This document shows, in pieces, positions 1 to 5,785 of a stretch of 7,616 nt of DNA. This DNA is from Candidatus Geothermarchaeota archaeon. Its GTDB lineage: Archaea; Thermoproteota; Nitrososphaeria; Geothermarchaeales; JDFR-13. The position numbers were made by a program, and so were the translations under genes. The notes under the pieces are model-generated. The model had not been told where the DNA came from. It made no database searches and saw only the letters and a program-made list of their open reading frames with translations. The stretch is from the NCBI GenBank assembly GCA_015522055.1, contig WAMZ01000115.1, positions 1 to 7,616 of the forward strand, read 5' to 3'. Every line of letters starts with the position of its first letter. The first letter of the stretch is position 1.

Positions 1-576
1 ATGTCTATAAGACTAAGGTATTCACAACTCTTACTAAGGTTTATATATAAGAGATTTCTACACCCCGATAAGCCAATCTATAGGTATCTCAATAGGTATT
101 TACCGCCTCTTGATGGTACGGTTGTTGACTTGGGTGGGGGCCCTGGGTATCTATTTAAGGGTTTGATCGATAGGGGTGCTAAATACGTTGTTGTGGTTGA
201 TATAGACTACGGTATGTTCGACCCATCTAAATATGACTTCGATAAGGTTGTCGCGGATGCTGGTCAAAAAATTTTTAGGGATGCCTCGGTTGATTATGTC
301 GTTATACACGATGCCCTCCACCACTTCCCTAATCCAGATGAAACCATACGTAACTATAGACGGTCAATCAAGAGATGCATAATTATTATTGATATAGATA
401 GGGCTAGTCTATCTGGTAGAGTAGCGCAGGTTCTTGAGAAGATACTCGGATTCCCATCAAGATTCTATACGATAGATGAATGTATATCTATTTTGGAGGA
501 GTATAGCTATAATGTACGTAGGAGGTTGATGCTGGACGGCTCTGGAGAGTATATGGTAGAGGCCTGTATCGAGTAG
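1..576 (+). CDS. Class I SAM-dependent methyltransferase (UbiE/Methyltransf_11-like), 191 aa
   Basis: The protein probably transfers a methyl group from S-adenosylmethionine to an unidentified small molecule or macromolecule in the cytoplasm. Motif I is clear at residues 41-49 (VVDLGGGPG), followed by a strand ending in acidic residues D67 and D69 that would hold the SAM ribose, an adenine-side Asp at 86 (VAD), and the post-II segment at 98-110 with DALHHF, as in the UbiE/Methyltransf_11 group. After this comes a hydrophobic strand (IIIIDID, about residues 127-133). At 191 residues it is a bare Rossmann core with little room for a substrate-recognition domain, so the substrate cannot be read. 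The basic, aromatic N-terminus (residues 1-33) is not a signal peptide. The ATG lies on the first base of the window, so an upstream start or promoter cannot be assessed. It converges on the aldo/keto reductase with only 4 bp between stop codons. Confidence 0.85.
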   Translation: MSIRLRYSQLLLRFIYKRFLHPDKPIYRYLNRYLPPLDGTVVDLGGGPGYLFKGLIDRGAKYVVVVDIDYGMFDPSKYDFDKVVADAGQKIFRDASVDYVVIHDALHHFPNPDETIRNYRRSIKRCIIIIDIDRASLSGRVAQVLEKILGFPSRFYTIDECISILEEYSYNVRRRLMLDGSGEYMVEACIE

Positions 577-580
577 GGGT

Positions 581-1561
581 CTATACGCCGCCCATGAGAA
601 TTATCGCGATCTTCTGGAGCCAATTGGGTATTATTCTGGGCATCAACTCTCCTAGGCTTCCCTCCGTAAACTTTTCAGACGCCTTATCTAGCTGCTCTAT
701 CTCTGTTTTGGTAAGAGTGATATTGGCGGCCTCGGCGTTCTCCTTCGCCTGGGATGGGCGCTTGACTCCAGGTATGGGTATGGCGCCCTTGGATATTAGC
801 CATGCCAAGGCAACCTGATGCATCTTACATCTATGCTTCTCCGCTATCTCCCTCAGTAAATTTAATAGGTTGTTGGCGCGCCTCGCCCTATCGAATACTG
901 CATCCATTCTCCTAGCTATGTTGTCTGCCTTGGTCTTGCCAGCTAGTGCCCCCTTCGCGATTGGGCTCCACGCTATCAACTCTATCTTTTCACTCATCAT
1001 GTATGGATATATCTCTTTCTCAACAACCCTATACAATAGATTATACTGTAGCTGGTTACTCACGATGTCATGTCTCCTAAGCGCCTCCCTAAACCTCATC
1101 ATATTCTTGAGGCCGAAGTTACTTAGACCTATATATCTAATGACCCCCTTATCCACTAGTCTCTCCATCTCCCTTGCAAGTTTGGGTATGCTGGTATAGA
1201 TACTTGGTGGCCAATGTACCTGATATAGGTCTATCACCTCAACCTTTAGTCTCCTTCTACTTCTCTCCGCCGCCTTCCAGACTCCCCTTGGTGTAGCATT
1301 ATATCCAGCTACCTTAGTTGCTATGAAGACCCTATCTCTATACTCGGCTACTAGGCTACCTATAACTGATTCAGACCTTCCATTGCCGTAGATTTCCGCC
1401 GTATCGATCAGGTTTATACCCATCTCTATCCCGGTCTCTAGGGCCTTTAAAACATCTTCTAAGGTATAGTCTTTACCCCAGCTCTTTAGGCCAGCCTGCC
1501 ATGCACCGAGCCCGATTACACTAATTTTCTCACCAGTCTTGCCCAGTTCCTTATACTTCAT
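581..1561 (-). CDS. Aldo/keto reductase, 326 aa
   Basis: This is an NAD(P)H-dependent oxidoreductase of the aldo/keto reductase superfamily, a cytosolic TIM barrel reducing aldehydes or ketones. The full catalytic tetrad is visible: D53 and Y58 (DTAEIYGNG), K83 (ATKVAGY) and H116 (YQVHWP). Cofactor-site motifs follow in order: LSNFG at 146-150, SNQLQYNLLYR at 168-178, AWSPIAKGALAGK at 197-209, and the phosphate-binding IPIPGVK at 261-267 with Q271, E274 and N275. Length is normal for the family. Substrate is not predictable; such genes are often general carbonyl-detoxifying or sugar-metabolism enzymes. The ATG is preceded by 33 bp to the stop of the 243-residue protein on the same strand, so the two may be co-transcribed. 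An AT-rich stretch at 1573-1582 sits too close to the ATG to be a standard promoter for it. The stop is 4 bp from the methyltransferase stop. Confidence 0.95.
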   Translation of the reverse strand: MKYKELGKTGEKISVIGLGAWQAGLKSWGKDYTLEDVLKALETGIEMGINLIDTAEIYGNGRSESVIGSLVAEYRDRVFIATKVAGYNATPRGVWKAAERSRRRLKVEVIDLYQVHWPPSIYTSIPKLAREMERLVDKGVIRYIGLSNFGLKNMMRFREALRRHDIVSNQLQYNLLYRVVEKEIYPYMMSEKIELIAWSPIAKGALAGKTKADNIARRMDAVFDRARRANNLLNLLREIAEKHRCKMHQVALAWLISKGAIPIPGVKRPSQAKENAEAANITLTKTEIEQLDKASEKFTEGSLGELMPRIIPNWLQKIAIILMGGV

Positions 1562-1594
1562 CTATATCAGCCATAAATTAATTGGGTGGCTCGG

Positions 1595-2326
1595 CTAACT
1601 AATAAGCGATTTACTTATATGCACTACTGGCACTATGGTTAATGCGGCTGAATCCTCCTCCTCAAGCTCTATACACCATCCACATCTATTTAGGTTATCC
1701 AGAACCAAGTCTAGTAAGTCAATGTACAATAAGAATGTATGTTGTCCATCGGCATCCATAATCCTCCAATACCTCTTGCTATCCTTCTCGGCTATCCTTC
1801 TCCTTATCTCCCTCATTTTCTCTAGATTGGGTGGGGAGCCCAGTTTTAACTCCCTAATAATGTTGTATGCATAGTCGACCATATCTCTATATAGATCAAG
1901 GATGGAGTAGTCCGCTATTCTTAGGTGTAGTCTCCACCCCGATTTATCCATGGATTTAGAGGTTTTGACCACACCTATCGAGTATCTCTCCAGTGATTTT
2001 ATGGACTCCCCAATCCCTATGTATAACGTTGGTGATATGTATATGGATGAGGTTAATAGGGTTTCCAGCAATCCATCCTCGATTTCAATGACATCAATTA
2101 ATTTATTGACTAGGTTGTAATAGCGTTGGATTGGATAATCTAGCCGTAATAATTTACCCCTTATCTCTTTTGGTATTCTATTGAATACGATGTTTGAGAC
2201 ACCAATGTCTCTATATTTGAACCTGTCTAGGAGCCAATTGAGAAGCCATAGTGTCTCTTCATCGGTCTCCTCAATATATACTACTCCCCTTAGGTTTTTC
2301 ACTATAGCCGCGTATCTCGCAAACAT
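1595..2326 (-). CDS. Uncharacterised protein, 243 aa, upstream of aldo/keto reductase
   Basis: I do not recognise this family. The protein appears soluble and cytoplasmic: there is no signal peptide or convincing membrane helix. It alternates hydrophobic strands and charged helices: an acidic N-terminal helix around EETDEETLWLLNWLLDRF (about residues 19-36), a basic middle, a helical stretch rich in Arg/Lys/Glu (EKMREIRRRIAEKDSKRYWR, roughly 169-188), then a hydrophobic LLYIDLLDLVLDNL helix and an RCGWC pair of cysteines (C215, C218) followed by a Glu-rich turn. Two cysteines alone do not make a metal site. Codon use resembles its neighbours. The ATG at 2326 is preceded by an AT-rich TATA-like stretch (2333-2342) unusually close to the start; codon 9 is GTG and could be an alternative start. 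The 33-bp spacing to the aldo/keto reductase suggests an operon, but no shared function can be stated. Confidence 0.75.
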   Translation of the reverse strand: MFARYAAIVKNLRGVVYIEETDEETLWLLNWLLDRFKYRDIGVSNIVFNRIPKEIRGKLLRLDYPIQRYYNLVNKLIDVIEIEDGLLETLLTSSIYISPTLYIGIGESIKSLERYSIGVVKTSKSMDKSGWRLHLRIADYSILDLYRDMVDYAYNIIRELKLGSPPNLEKMREIRRRIAEKDSKRYWRIMDADGQHTFLLYIDLLDLVLDNLNRCGWCIELEEEDSAALTIVPVVHISKSLIS

Positions 2327-2360
2327 CCTAAATAAATTTTATTTCTCATGGGTAAGAAGT

Positions 2361-2378
2361 AATTATATTAATTTATTT
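2361..2378 (+). promoter_or_regulatory. Candidate archaeal promoter of the aminotransferase (purine-rich BRE plus TATA-like box)
   Basis: A purine-rich stretch (aagaagtaa, ending near 2363) runs into ttatattaatttattt, resembling a BRE/TATA pair. Transcription starting about 25 bases downstream would give a leader of roughly 60 bases, including the inverted repeat at 2411-2429 and the GAGGG at 2441-2445. A second TATA-like element (ttatat, 2416-2421) lies inside the inverted repeat and would give a leader too short to include that GAGGG, so the promoter assignment is uncertain. Confidence 0.35.
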
Positions 2379-2410
2379 GTTATGTTTGTCAATAATTCAA
2401 TTCATTATCG

Positions 2411-2429
2411 GGGGCTTATATCGAGCCCC
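2411..2429 (+). promoter_or_regulatory. GC-rich inverted repeat (6-bp stem, 7-base loop) upstream of the aminotransferase
   Basis: GGGGCT at 2411-2416 is the exact reverse complement of AGCCCC at 2424-2429, separated by tatatcg; a G-U pair at 2410/2430 could extend it in RNA. It stands out as GC-rich in an otherwise AT-rich intergenic region and ends 24 bases before the aminotransferase ATG. It could be an operator for a dimeric regulator, since a TATA-like hexamer lies in its centre, or a hairpin in the leader RNA. There is no U-tract after it, so it is not a standard terminator. Confidence 0.4.
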
Positions 2430-2440
2430 TATTGGATTTA

Positions 2441-2445
2441 GAGGG
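2441..2445 (+). promoter_or_regulatory. Shine-Dalgarno-like GAGGG before the aminotransferase
   Basis: GAGGG lies 8 bases upstream of the ATG at 2454, a good spacing for pairing with the 3' end of archaeal 16S rRNA. It supports that ATG as the start and argues for a leadered mRNA. Confidence 0.45.
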
Positions 2446-2453
2446 TTGATACT

Positions 2454-3560
2454 ATGGATAGACATTCTAGGCCCATCCTCATGATTCCAGGCCCTTCCGA
2501 GCCTTATCCTGAGGCGGTTACCGCATTGGTTAAGCCGATATACCCCCATTATGGCGATGATTTTCTAGAGCTATATAACAGCCTCGTAGATAACCTTAGG
2601 AGCCTCTTTGGTACACGTCAGCATGTCCATCTATATGCAGGTACGGCCACTGCAGCGATGGAGATGGGTATCCTATCTATATTGGATGAGGGTGATAAGG
2701 TTGTATTCGTGAATAAGGGATTCTTCGTTGATAGGTTTAGGCGGATAGCCGATATTCATGGTGCGGAGACGCATCAGGTAGCTCCGGATAGGTATGGTTT
2801 GAGGGTAGATATCGAGGAGCTGGCATACACGATCGATGTATTGAAGCCCAAGGCTGTTGTACTTGTGCACAGCGAGACATCCACTGGGGTGCTTGAGGAT
2901 ATAGAGGCTATATCCAAGATTATACCGGAGGACACATATTTCATTGTGGACTATGTCTCTTCCTTCGGAGCCCTTAGGCTTAGGAGTGATGATTGGAGGG
3001 TAGACTATGCAGTAGGCTACTCATCGAAGGCTCTTGGGGCTGTGAATGGCTTGACACCCTTCATGGTGAGTGAGAGGCTCTGGAGTGAGATGGACCCGAA
3101 GAAGCGTAGGGCTAAGGCGTTCACAATCGACTTATCTGTATATAGGTGGTATGTTGATAATTGGGAGAAGCATCCATACCCGACCTCGATATCGCCTCAT
3201 CTATTGAATGCGATGCTCGCGGCGACGGATAGGGTCTTGGATGAGGGTTTGGATAGGGTTGAGGATAGGCATTATAGAGTATCTGGATTGGTTTGGGAAT
3301 GGGTTGATAGGCATGGGTTCGATCCTCTGCCGGAGGAAGGGGCCAAGACACCTACTGTATCAGTATTTAAGATACCCAATGAGTTTGACTCCGCGGCCAT
3401 ATCGGGCTACTTGATCAAGAAATATGGCATCTATATATCGACTACATGGCTAATAGGGGTCAATGGATTGAGGATTGGCCATATGGGTAACGCTGCTCAC
3501 CCCAACTATGTGATACCGACGCTACACGCACTTGAGGAGGCCTTTAAAGAAGTTAGGTAG
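2454..3560 (+). CDS. PLP-dependent class V aminotransferase (alanine-glyoxylate / serine-pyruvate type), 368 aa
   Basis: A pyridoxal-phosphate enzyme of the AGXT/serine-pyruvate aminotransferase group, probably moving an amino group from alanine or serine to glyoxylate or a related keto acid. The N-terminal signature is IPGPSEP (11-17). The phosphate-cup loop is GTATAAME (63-70); HSETSTG (139-145) matches the family's HxETSTG; D166 (VDYVSSFG) would contact the PLP ring nitrogen; K192 in GYSSKALG is the Schiff-base lysine. Further matches are the HPYPTSIS segment (240-247) and LRIGHMGNA (339-347), whose R340 would bind the substrate carboxylate. All key residues are intact and the length is normal. 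The family also includes phosphonate and other specificities, so the substrate is inferred. The start is supported by GAGGG 8 bases upstream. Its last 8 bases overlap the end of the convergent PEBP gene. Confidence 0.93.
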   Translation: MDRHSRPILMIPGPSEPYPEAVTALVKPIYPHYGDDFLELYNSLVDNLRSLFGTRQHVHLYAGTATAAMEMGILSILDEGDKVVFVNKGFFVDRFRRIADIHGAETHQVAPDRYGLRVDIEELAYTIDVLKPKAVVLVHSETSTGVLEDIEAISKIIPEDTYFIVDYVSSFGALRLRSDDWRVDYAVGYSSKALGAVNGLTPFMVSERLWSEMDPKKRRAKAFTIDLSVYRWYVDNWEKHPYPTSISPHLLNAMLAATDRVLDEGLDRVEDRHYRVSGLVWEWVDRHGFDPLPEEGAKTPTVSVFKIPNEFDSAAISGYLIKKYGIYISTTWLIGVNGLRIGHMGNAAHPNYVIPTLHALEEAFKEVR

Positions 3561-4163
3561 AGCCGGCCCGCGAATATACGAATCGAGTCTCACCATATAC
3601 TATGACATGGCCCTTTACGGCGTCGATGAAGTCTTCGAATGAGTAGCCCTCGTCGAGGATAATCTCCTTATCGAGTGCCAAGACTAGTACAAAGTAGTTA
3701 TGTACCTCACCGGGTGGTGGGCATGGGCCGCCATATCCAGTGTAGCCAAAATCATTCCTCCCCTCAACCCCATGTATAGCTTCTCCACCAGTATAGATAC
3801 CCTCGGCCACCTCATAGACATCTGGGGGTATGCCCACAACCATCCAATGTATAAAATAATCTCCTGGTGAATCCCTATCATAAATCAATATGGCTATACT
3901 CCTAGTATCCTGCGGCACGCCACTCCAGGATATATGTGGATTCTTATTCTCACATCGCAAGTATATTCACTCGATATCTGTGCACCCTCATTAAAACTAT
4001 CGCTATAGACATATATCGCTCTCGATACCCCATTCAATATTTCAGTTATCGCATCCCTCCTCACATATCTAGGCCTAAACATTAATGTATTAACGGCATA
4101 TATAGCTATGGCTGCCACTATAACCATTATGGCCAATCCAAGCAATATATTCCTAGTCTTCAT
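3553..4163 (-). pseudogene. Membrane-anchored PEBP / YbhB-YbcL family protein, interrupted by a single-base frameshift
   Basis: A phosphatidylethanolamine-binding-protein (Raf kinase inhibitor-like) domain split over two frames. The 5' part (4163 to about 3954) encodes an N-terminal membrane segment (residues 6-27) and the domain start up to SSEYTCD (D70). The rest (about 3953 to 3553) continues in the next frame with ENKNPHISWSGVP, DRDSP (96-100), HW (106-107), GYGGPCPPP (143-151) and H155. Family members read YTCDGxxxSPxLxW here; the DNA has GATGTGAG where GATGGTGAG would restore it. One extra base makes 611 bases into 204 codons, a 203-residue protein with no other defect. Read literally, the pieces are an 89-codon frame (3894-4163) and a 135-codon frame (3553-3960, from an internal ATG); neither is a full domain. 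The cause may be a recent mutation or a sequence error. The biochemical role of archaeal PEBPs is poorly defined; the anchor suggests an extracytoplasmic domain. Confidence 0.85.
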
Positions 4164-4180
4164 ACCAAGAATTAAAATTA

Positions 4181-4189
4181 TTTATAATT
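4181..4189 (-). promoter_or_regulatory. Candidate TATA box of the PEBP gene
   Basis: On the minus strand this reads attataaat within a longer AT-rich stretch, centred about 21 bases before the PEBP ATG at 4163. That is slightly close for a leaderless archaeal promoter (usually about 25-28) but acceptable. It suggests the gene can be transcribed independently of ctaB, whose stop is 63 bp upstream. Confidence 0.4.
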
Positions 4190-4226
4190 AGGATTAATTA
4201 CATTCGCTTATAGCCTATTCAGGTAG

Positions 4227-5087
4227 TCACAATATACCGTCGATAAATAGGGCTATGTAGAATATGAATAGGGATGTTGTGGATAGCTTGAATGACCTCC
4301 ATGCATTCCCCCTATCCAGCTTCATATAAATCAAGTTGATAGATTTAGCGATCAATAATAGGCCGATGACTATACCTATCTTCACGACGAATCCATCCAA
4401 TATCAGGAGTAGGATTATGTATATAGCTTCAGTTACAATATTAAATCCAATTATATGCTTCTTTGTTACGTCCTCAGGCTTAACAGCGGGGAGCATAAGG
4501 AACCTACTGGCTTTATACTCATCCTTTATGGCGTATGCCAAGCTCCAGAAATGTGCGGGGGACCAGAAGAAGACTAGTAGGCTTATGAGTATAACTGTGA
4601 TATTTATAGGATTGCCAGCCGCTAGCCAACCCGTAATGGTGGGCATGAATCCAGCCACTCCACCGATCACGGTATTATATATCGTTCTATTCTTCAGCAA
4701 TAACGTATATATAAAGATGTAGTATAGTGCTCCGAAGAGCGCGGCGGCCATCGCCTCAATCCCGAATACGTACATGAATCCTAGGCTTGATATTGATATT
4801 AGTATGAAGCCATAGCCTAGTGCCTCCGGCTTACTAACCATCCCGCTGGGTAATGGCCTAAGCCTAGTCCTATACATTAGCCTATCACTCTCGATGTCGA
4901 GGTAGCTATTAAAGGTGTTGGCCGCGAACACCATCATTGTACCCAGGACAGTGAATAGAATAAGGTTTTGGAGGTAGATTCTATCTGATGCATATACATA
5001 TGTCGCGACTCCCGAGAATATAAGGAGTGAGGATATCCTGGGCTTCCCCAGTAAAAAGTAACCTTTCAACCTCGAGCGTATATTCAT
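4227..5087 (-). CDS. ctaB: Protoheme IX farnesyltransferase (heme O synthase), 286 aa
   Basis: An integral-membrane UbiA-superfamily prenyltransferase that joins farnesyl (or a longer prenyl) diphosphate to heme B, giving heme O for heme-copper terminal oxidases. The first Asp-rich motif is NSYLDIESDRLMYRTRLRP (60-78), matching the CtaB pattern NxxxDxxxDxxMxRTxxRP. The segment YTLLLKNRTIYNTVIGG (126-142) with GFMPTITGW (145-153) and WSPAHFWSLAYAIKDEY (174-190) followed by MLP (197-199) are diagnostic for heme O synthase rather than for archaeal lipid UbiA enzymes. Hydrophobic segments fit the expected multi-helix topology, and length is typical. No oxidase subunit or heme A synthase gene is in the window. 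It is divergent from a cytochrome c gene across 145 bp, which supports a respiratory role. The ATG at 5087 has GGGAG about 6 bases upstream; TTG at codon 7 is a possible alternative start given a close TATA-like box. Confidence 0.95.
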   Translation of the reverse strand: MNIRSRLKGYFLLGKPRISSLLIFSGVATYVYASDRIYLQNLILFTVLGTMMVFAANTFNSYLDIESDRLMYRTRLRPLPSGMVSKPEALGYGFILISISSLGFMYVFGIEAMAAALFGALYYIFIYTLLLKNRTIYNTVIGGVAGFMPTITGWLAAGNPINITVILISLLVFFWSPAHFWSLAYAIKDEYKASRFLMLPAVKPEDVTKKHIIGFNIVTEAIYIILLLILDGFVVKIGIVIGLLLIAKSINLIYMKLDRGNAWRSFKLSTTSLFIFYIALFIDGIL

Positions 5088-5097
5088 TAGGTCTCCC

Positions 5098-5122
5098 TAT
5101 AAATATTAACAGTGTTATTTAT
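5098..5122 (-). promoter_or_regulatory. Candidate TATA elements of ctaB
   Basis: On the minus strand two AT-rich boxes precede ctaB: ataaata centred about 31 bases upstream of the ATG and aatatttatag centred about 14 upstream. The distal one is nearer to the usual archaeal spacing. If the proximal one is used, transcription would start inside the assigned coding region and favour the TTG at codon 7 (position 5069). Confidence 0.35.
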
Positions 5123-5198
5123 CCAAGACACCATTAAATACCGATGCATTAAAAAAGATATGTATATAAATACTGTGGATAAATTAATATAAAATACC

Positions 5199-5206
5199 CT
5201 TTATAT
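5199..5206 (+). promoter_or_regulatory. TATA box of the cytochrome c gene, leaderless-type spacing
   Basis: CTTTATAT is centred about 30 bases before the ATG at 5233, so transcription would begin at or a few bases before the start codon, as for the leaderless mRNAs common in crenarchaea. No Shine-Dalgarno-like sequence precedes this ATG, which fits. Another TATA-like run (tatataaata, 5163-5172) further upstream is a weaker alternative. The rest of the 145-bp divergent region is simple AT-rich DNA. Confidence 0.55.
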
Positions 5207-5232
5207 CCATGTATGCCTCAAATTAATTAACT

Positions 5233-5748
5233 ATGAATCGTGGGCTGATATTTATACTTGGATTACTGCTCTTCTCTTCATTAGTGGCTGTTGCATCCAC
5301 TTATGGAGCTGTGTCTGAGGAGGAGGCTAGGAACCGTTTCACAAGTCTTGGGTGTACTAGCTGCCATAGACCCGGTGGAGTAGCTAGGTCATGGGATGAG
5401 ATAATATCTAACCTTAGGAGTTGGGGGCGTCAGTATCAAGATATTGATGAGGCTGTATCGAATGAGGTTATATATCTAGGTAATATTAGGTTCAATTCCT
5501 TCGATGAGTTGATGGCTCAGATGCAGAGGAATGTTGGTGCGTCGGATAGTGATATGGCTATGTTGAAGGAATTCTTCCAGGCCGTGTTCAGGGGGGAGGT
5601 TGCCGATACACCCGTAGCCGATGATGGTGGGCAAGGAGGTATGGGCATTCCAATGAACATGGATACGACCTCAATAGTTTTGGCTGTAGTCGTAATAGTT
5701 ATAGTTGTCGTCGCTATCGCATATATCAGGACGTCTTCATCTAAATGA
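5233..5748 (+). CDS. Membrane-anchored monoheme c-type cytochrome, 171 aa
   Basis: An exported electron-transfer protein held to the outer face of the membrane. Residues 1-26 form a signal peptide (positive N-terminus, hydrophobic LIFILGLLLFSSLVAVA core). The heme-attachment motif CTSCH is at C41-H45, with H45 as the proximal ligand. After a helical middle, M94 or M97 (ELMAQMQ) is the likely distal ligand, followed by SDSDMAMLKEFFQ (104-116), which resembles the C-terminal helix of class I cytochromes c. A short acidic, Gly/Met-rich linker (125-144, with GMGIPMNM) leads to a C-terminal transmembrane helix (about 147-165) and a short cytoplasmic RTSSSK tail. Only one CxxCH is present. Partners are not visible, but the divergent ctaB suggests delivery of electrons to a heme-copper oxidase. 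No cytochrome c maturation genes are in the window. Exact family and Met ligand are inferred. Confidence 0.85.
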   Translation: MNRGLIFILGLLLFSSLVAVASTYGAVSEEEARNRFTSLGCTSCHRPGGVARSWDEIISNLRSWGRQYQDIDEAVSNEVIYLGNIRFNSFDELMAQMQRNVGASDSDMAMLKEFFQAVFRGEVADTPVADDGGQGGMGIPMNMDTTSIVLAVVVIVIVVVAIAYIRTSSSK

Positions 5749-5778
5749 TAAAATACATCTCAACACCTTCTATCTATC

Positions 5779-5785
5779 CCTTTTT
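5779..5785 (+). terminator. Candidate T-tract terminator of the cytochrome c gene
   Basis: A pyrimidine-rich stretch ends in CCTTTTT about 30 bases after the cytochrome stop. Archaeal RNA polymerase can terminate at short T-tracts without a hairpin. It overlaps the end of the convergent Nre gene, and only five Ts are present, so support is modest. Confidence 0.35.

Noticed and set aside
594..1199. Plus-strand open frames with hydrophobic translations over the aldo/keto reductase
   Set aside because: They are opposite-strand shadows of a gene whose catalytic tetrad and cofactor motifs are all intact.
3121..3351. Minus-strand frame encoding a Pro/Tyr-rich repeat-like peptide (YPQPYPNPHPRPYPSP)
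   Set aside because: It lies antisense inside the aminotransferase; the repeat look comes from the common GGNTNG/GAT-AGG codon pattern of the sense strand. No start context and no homology I recognise.
3940..3965. Programmed frameshift as the explanation for the split PEBP gene
   Set aside because: The junction reads TGC GAT GTG AGA with no slippery run or evident stimulatory structure, and PEBP genes are not known to need recoding.
5101..5122. Small inverted repeat TAAC-AGT-GTTA in the ctaB/cytochrome intergenic region
   Set aside because: Only a 4-bp arm in AT-rich DNA, with mismatches outside; expected by chance.
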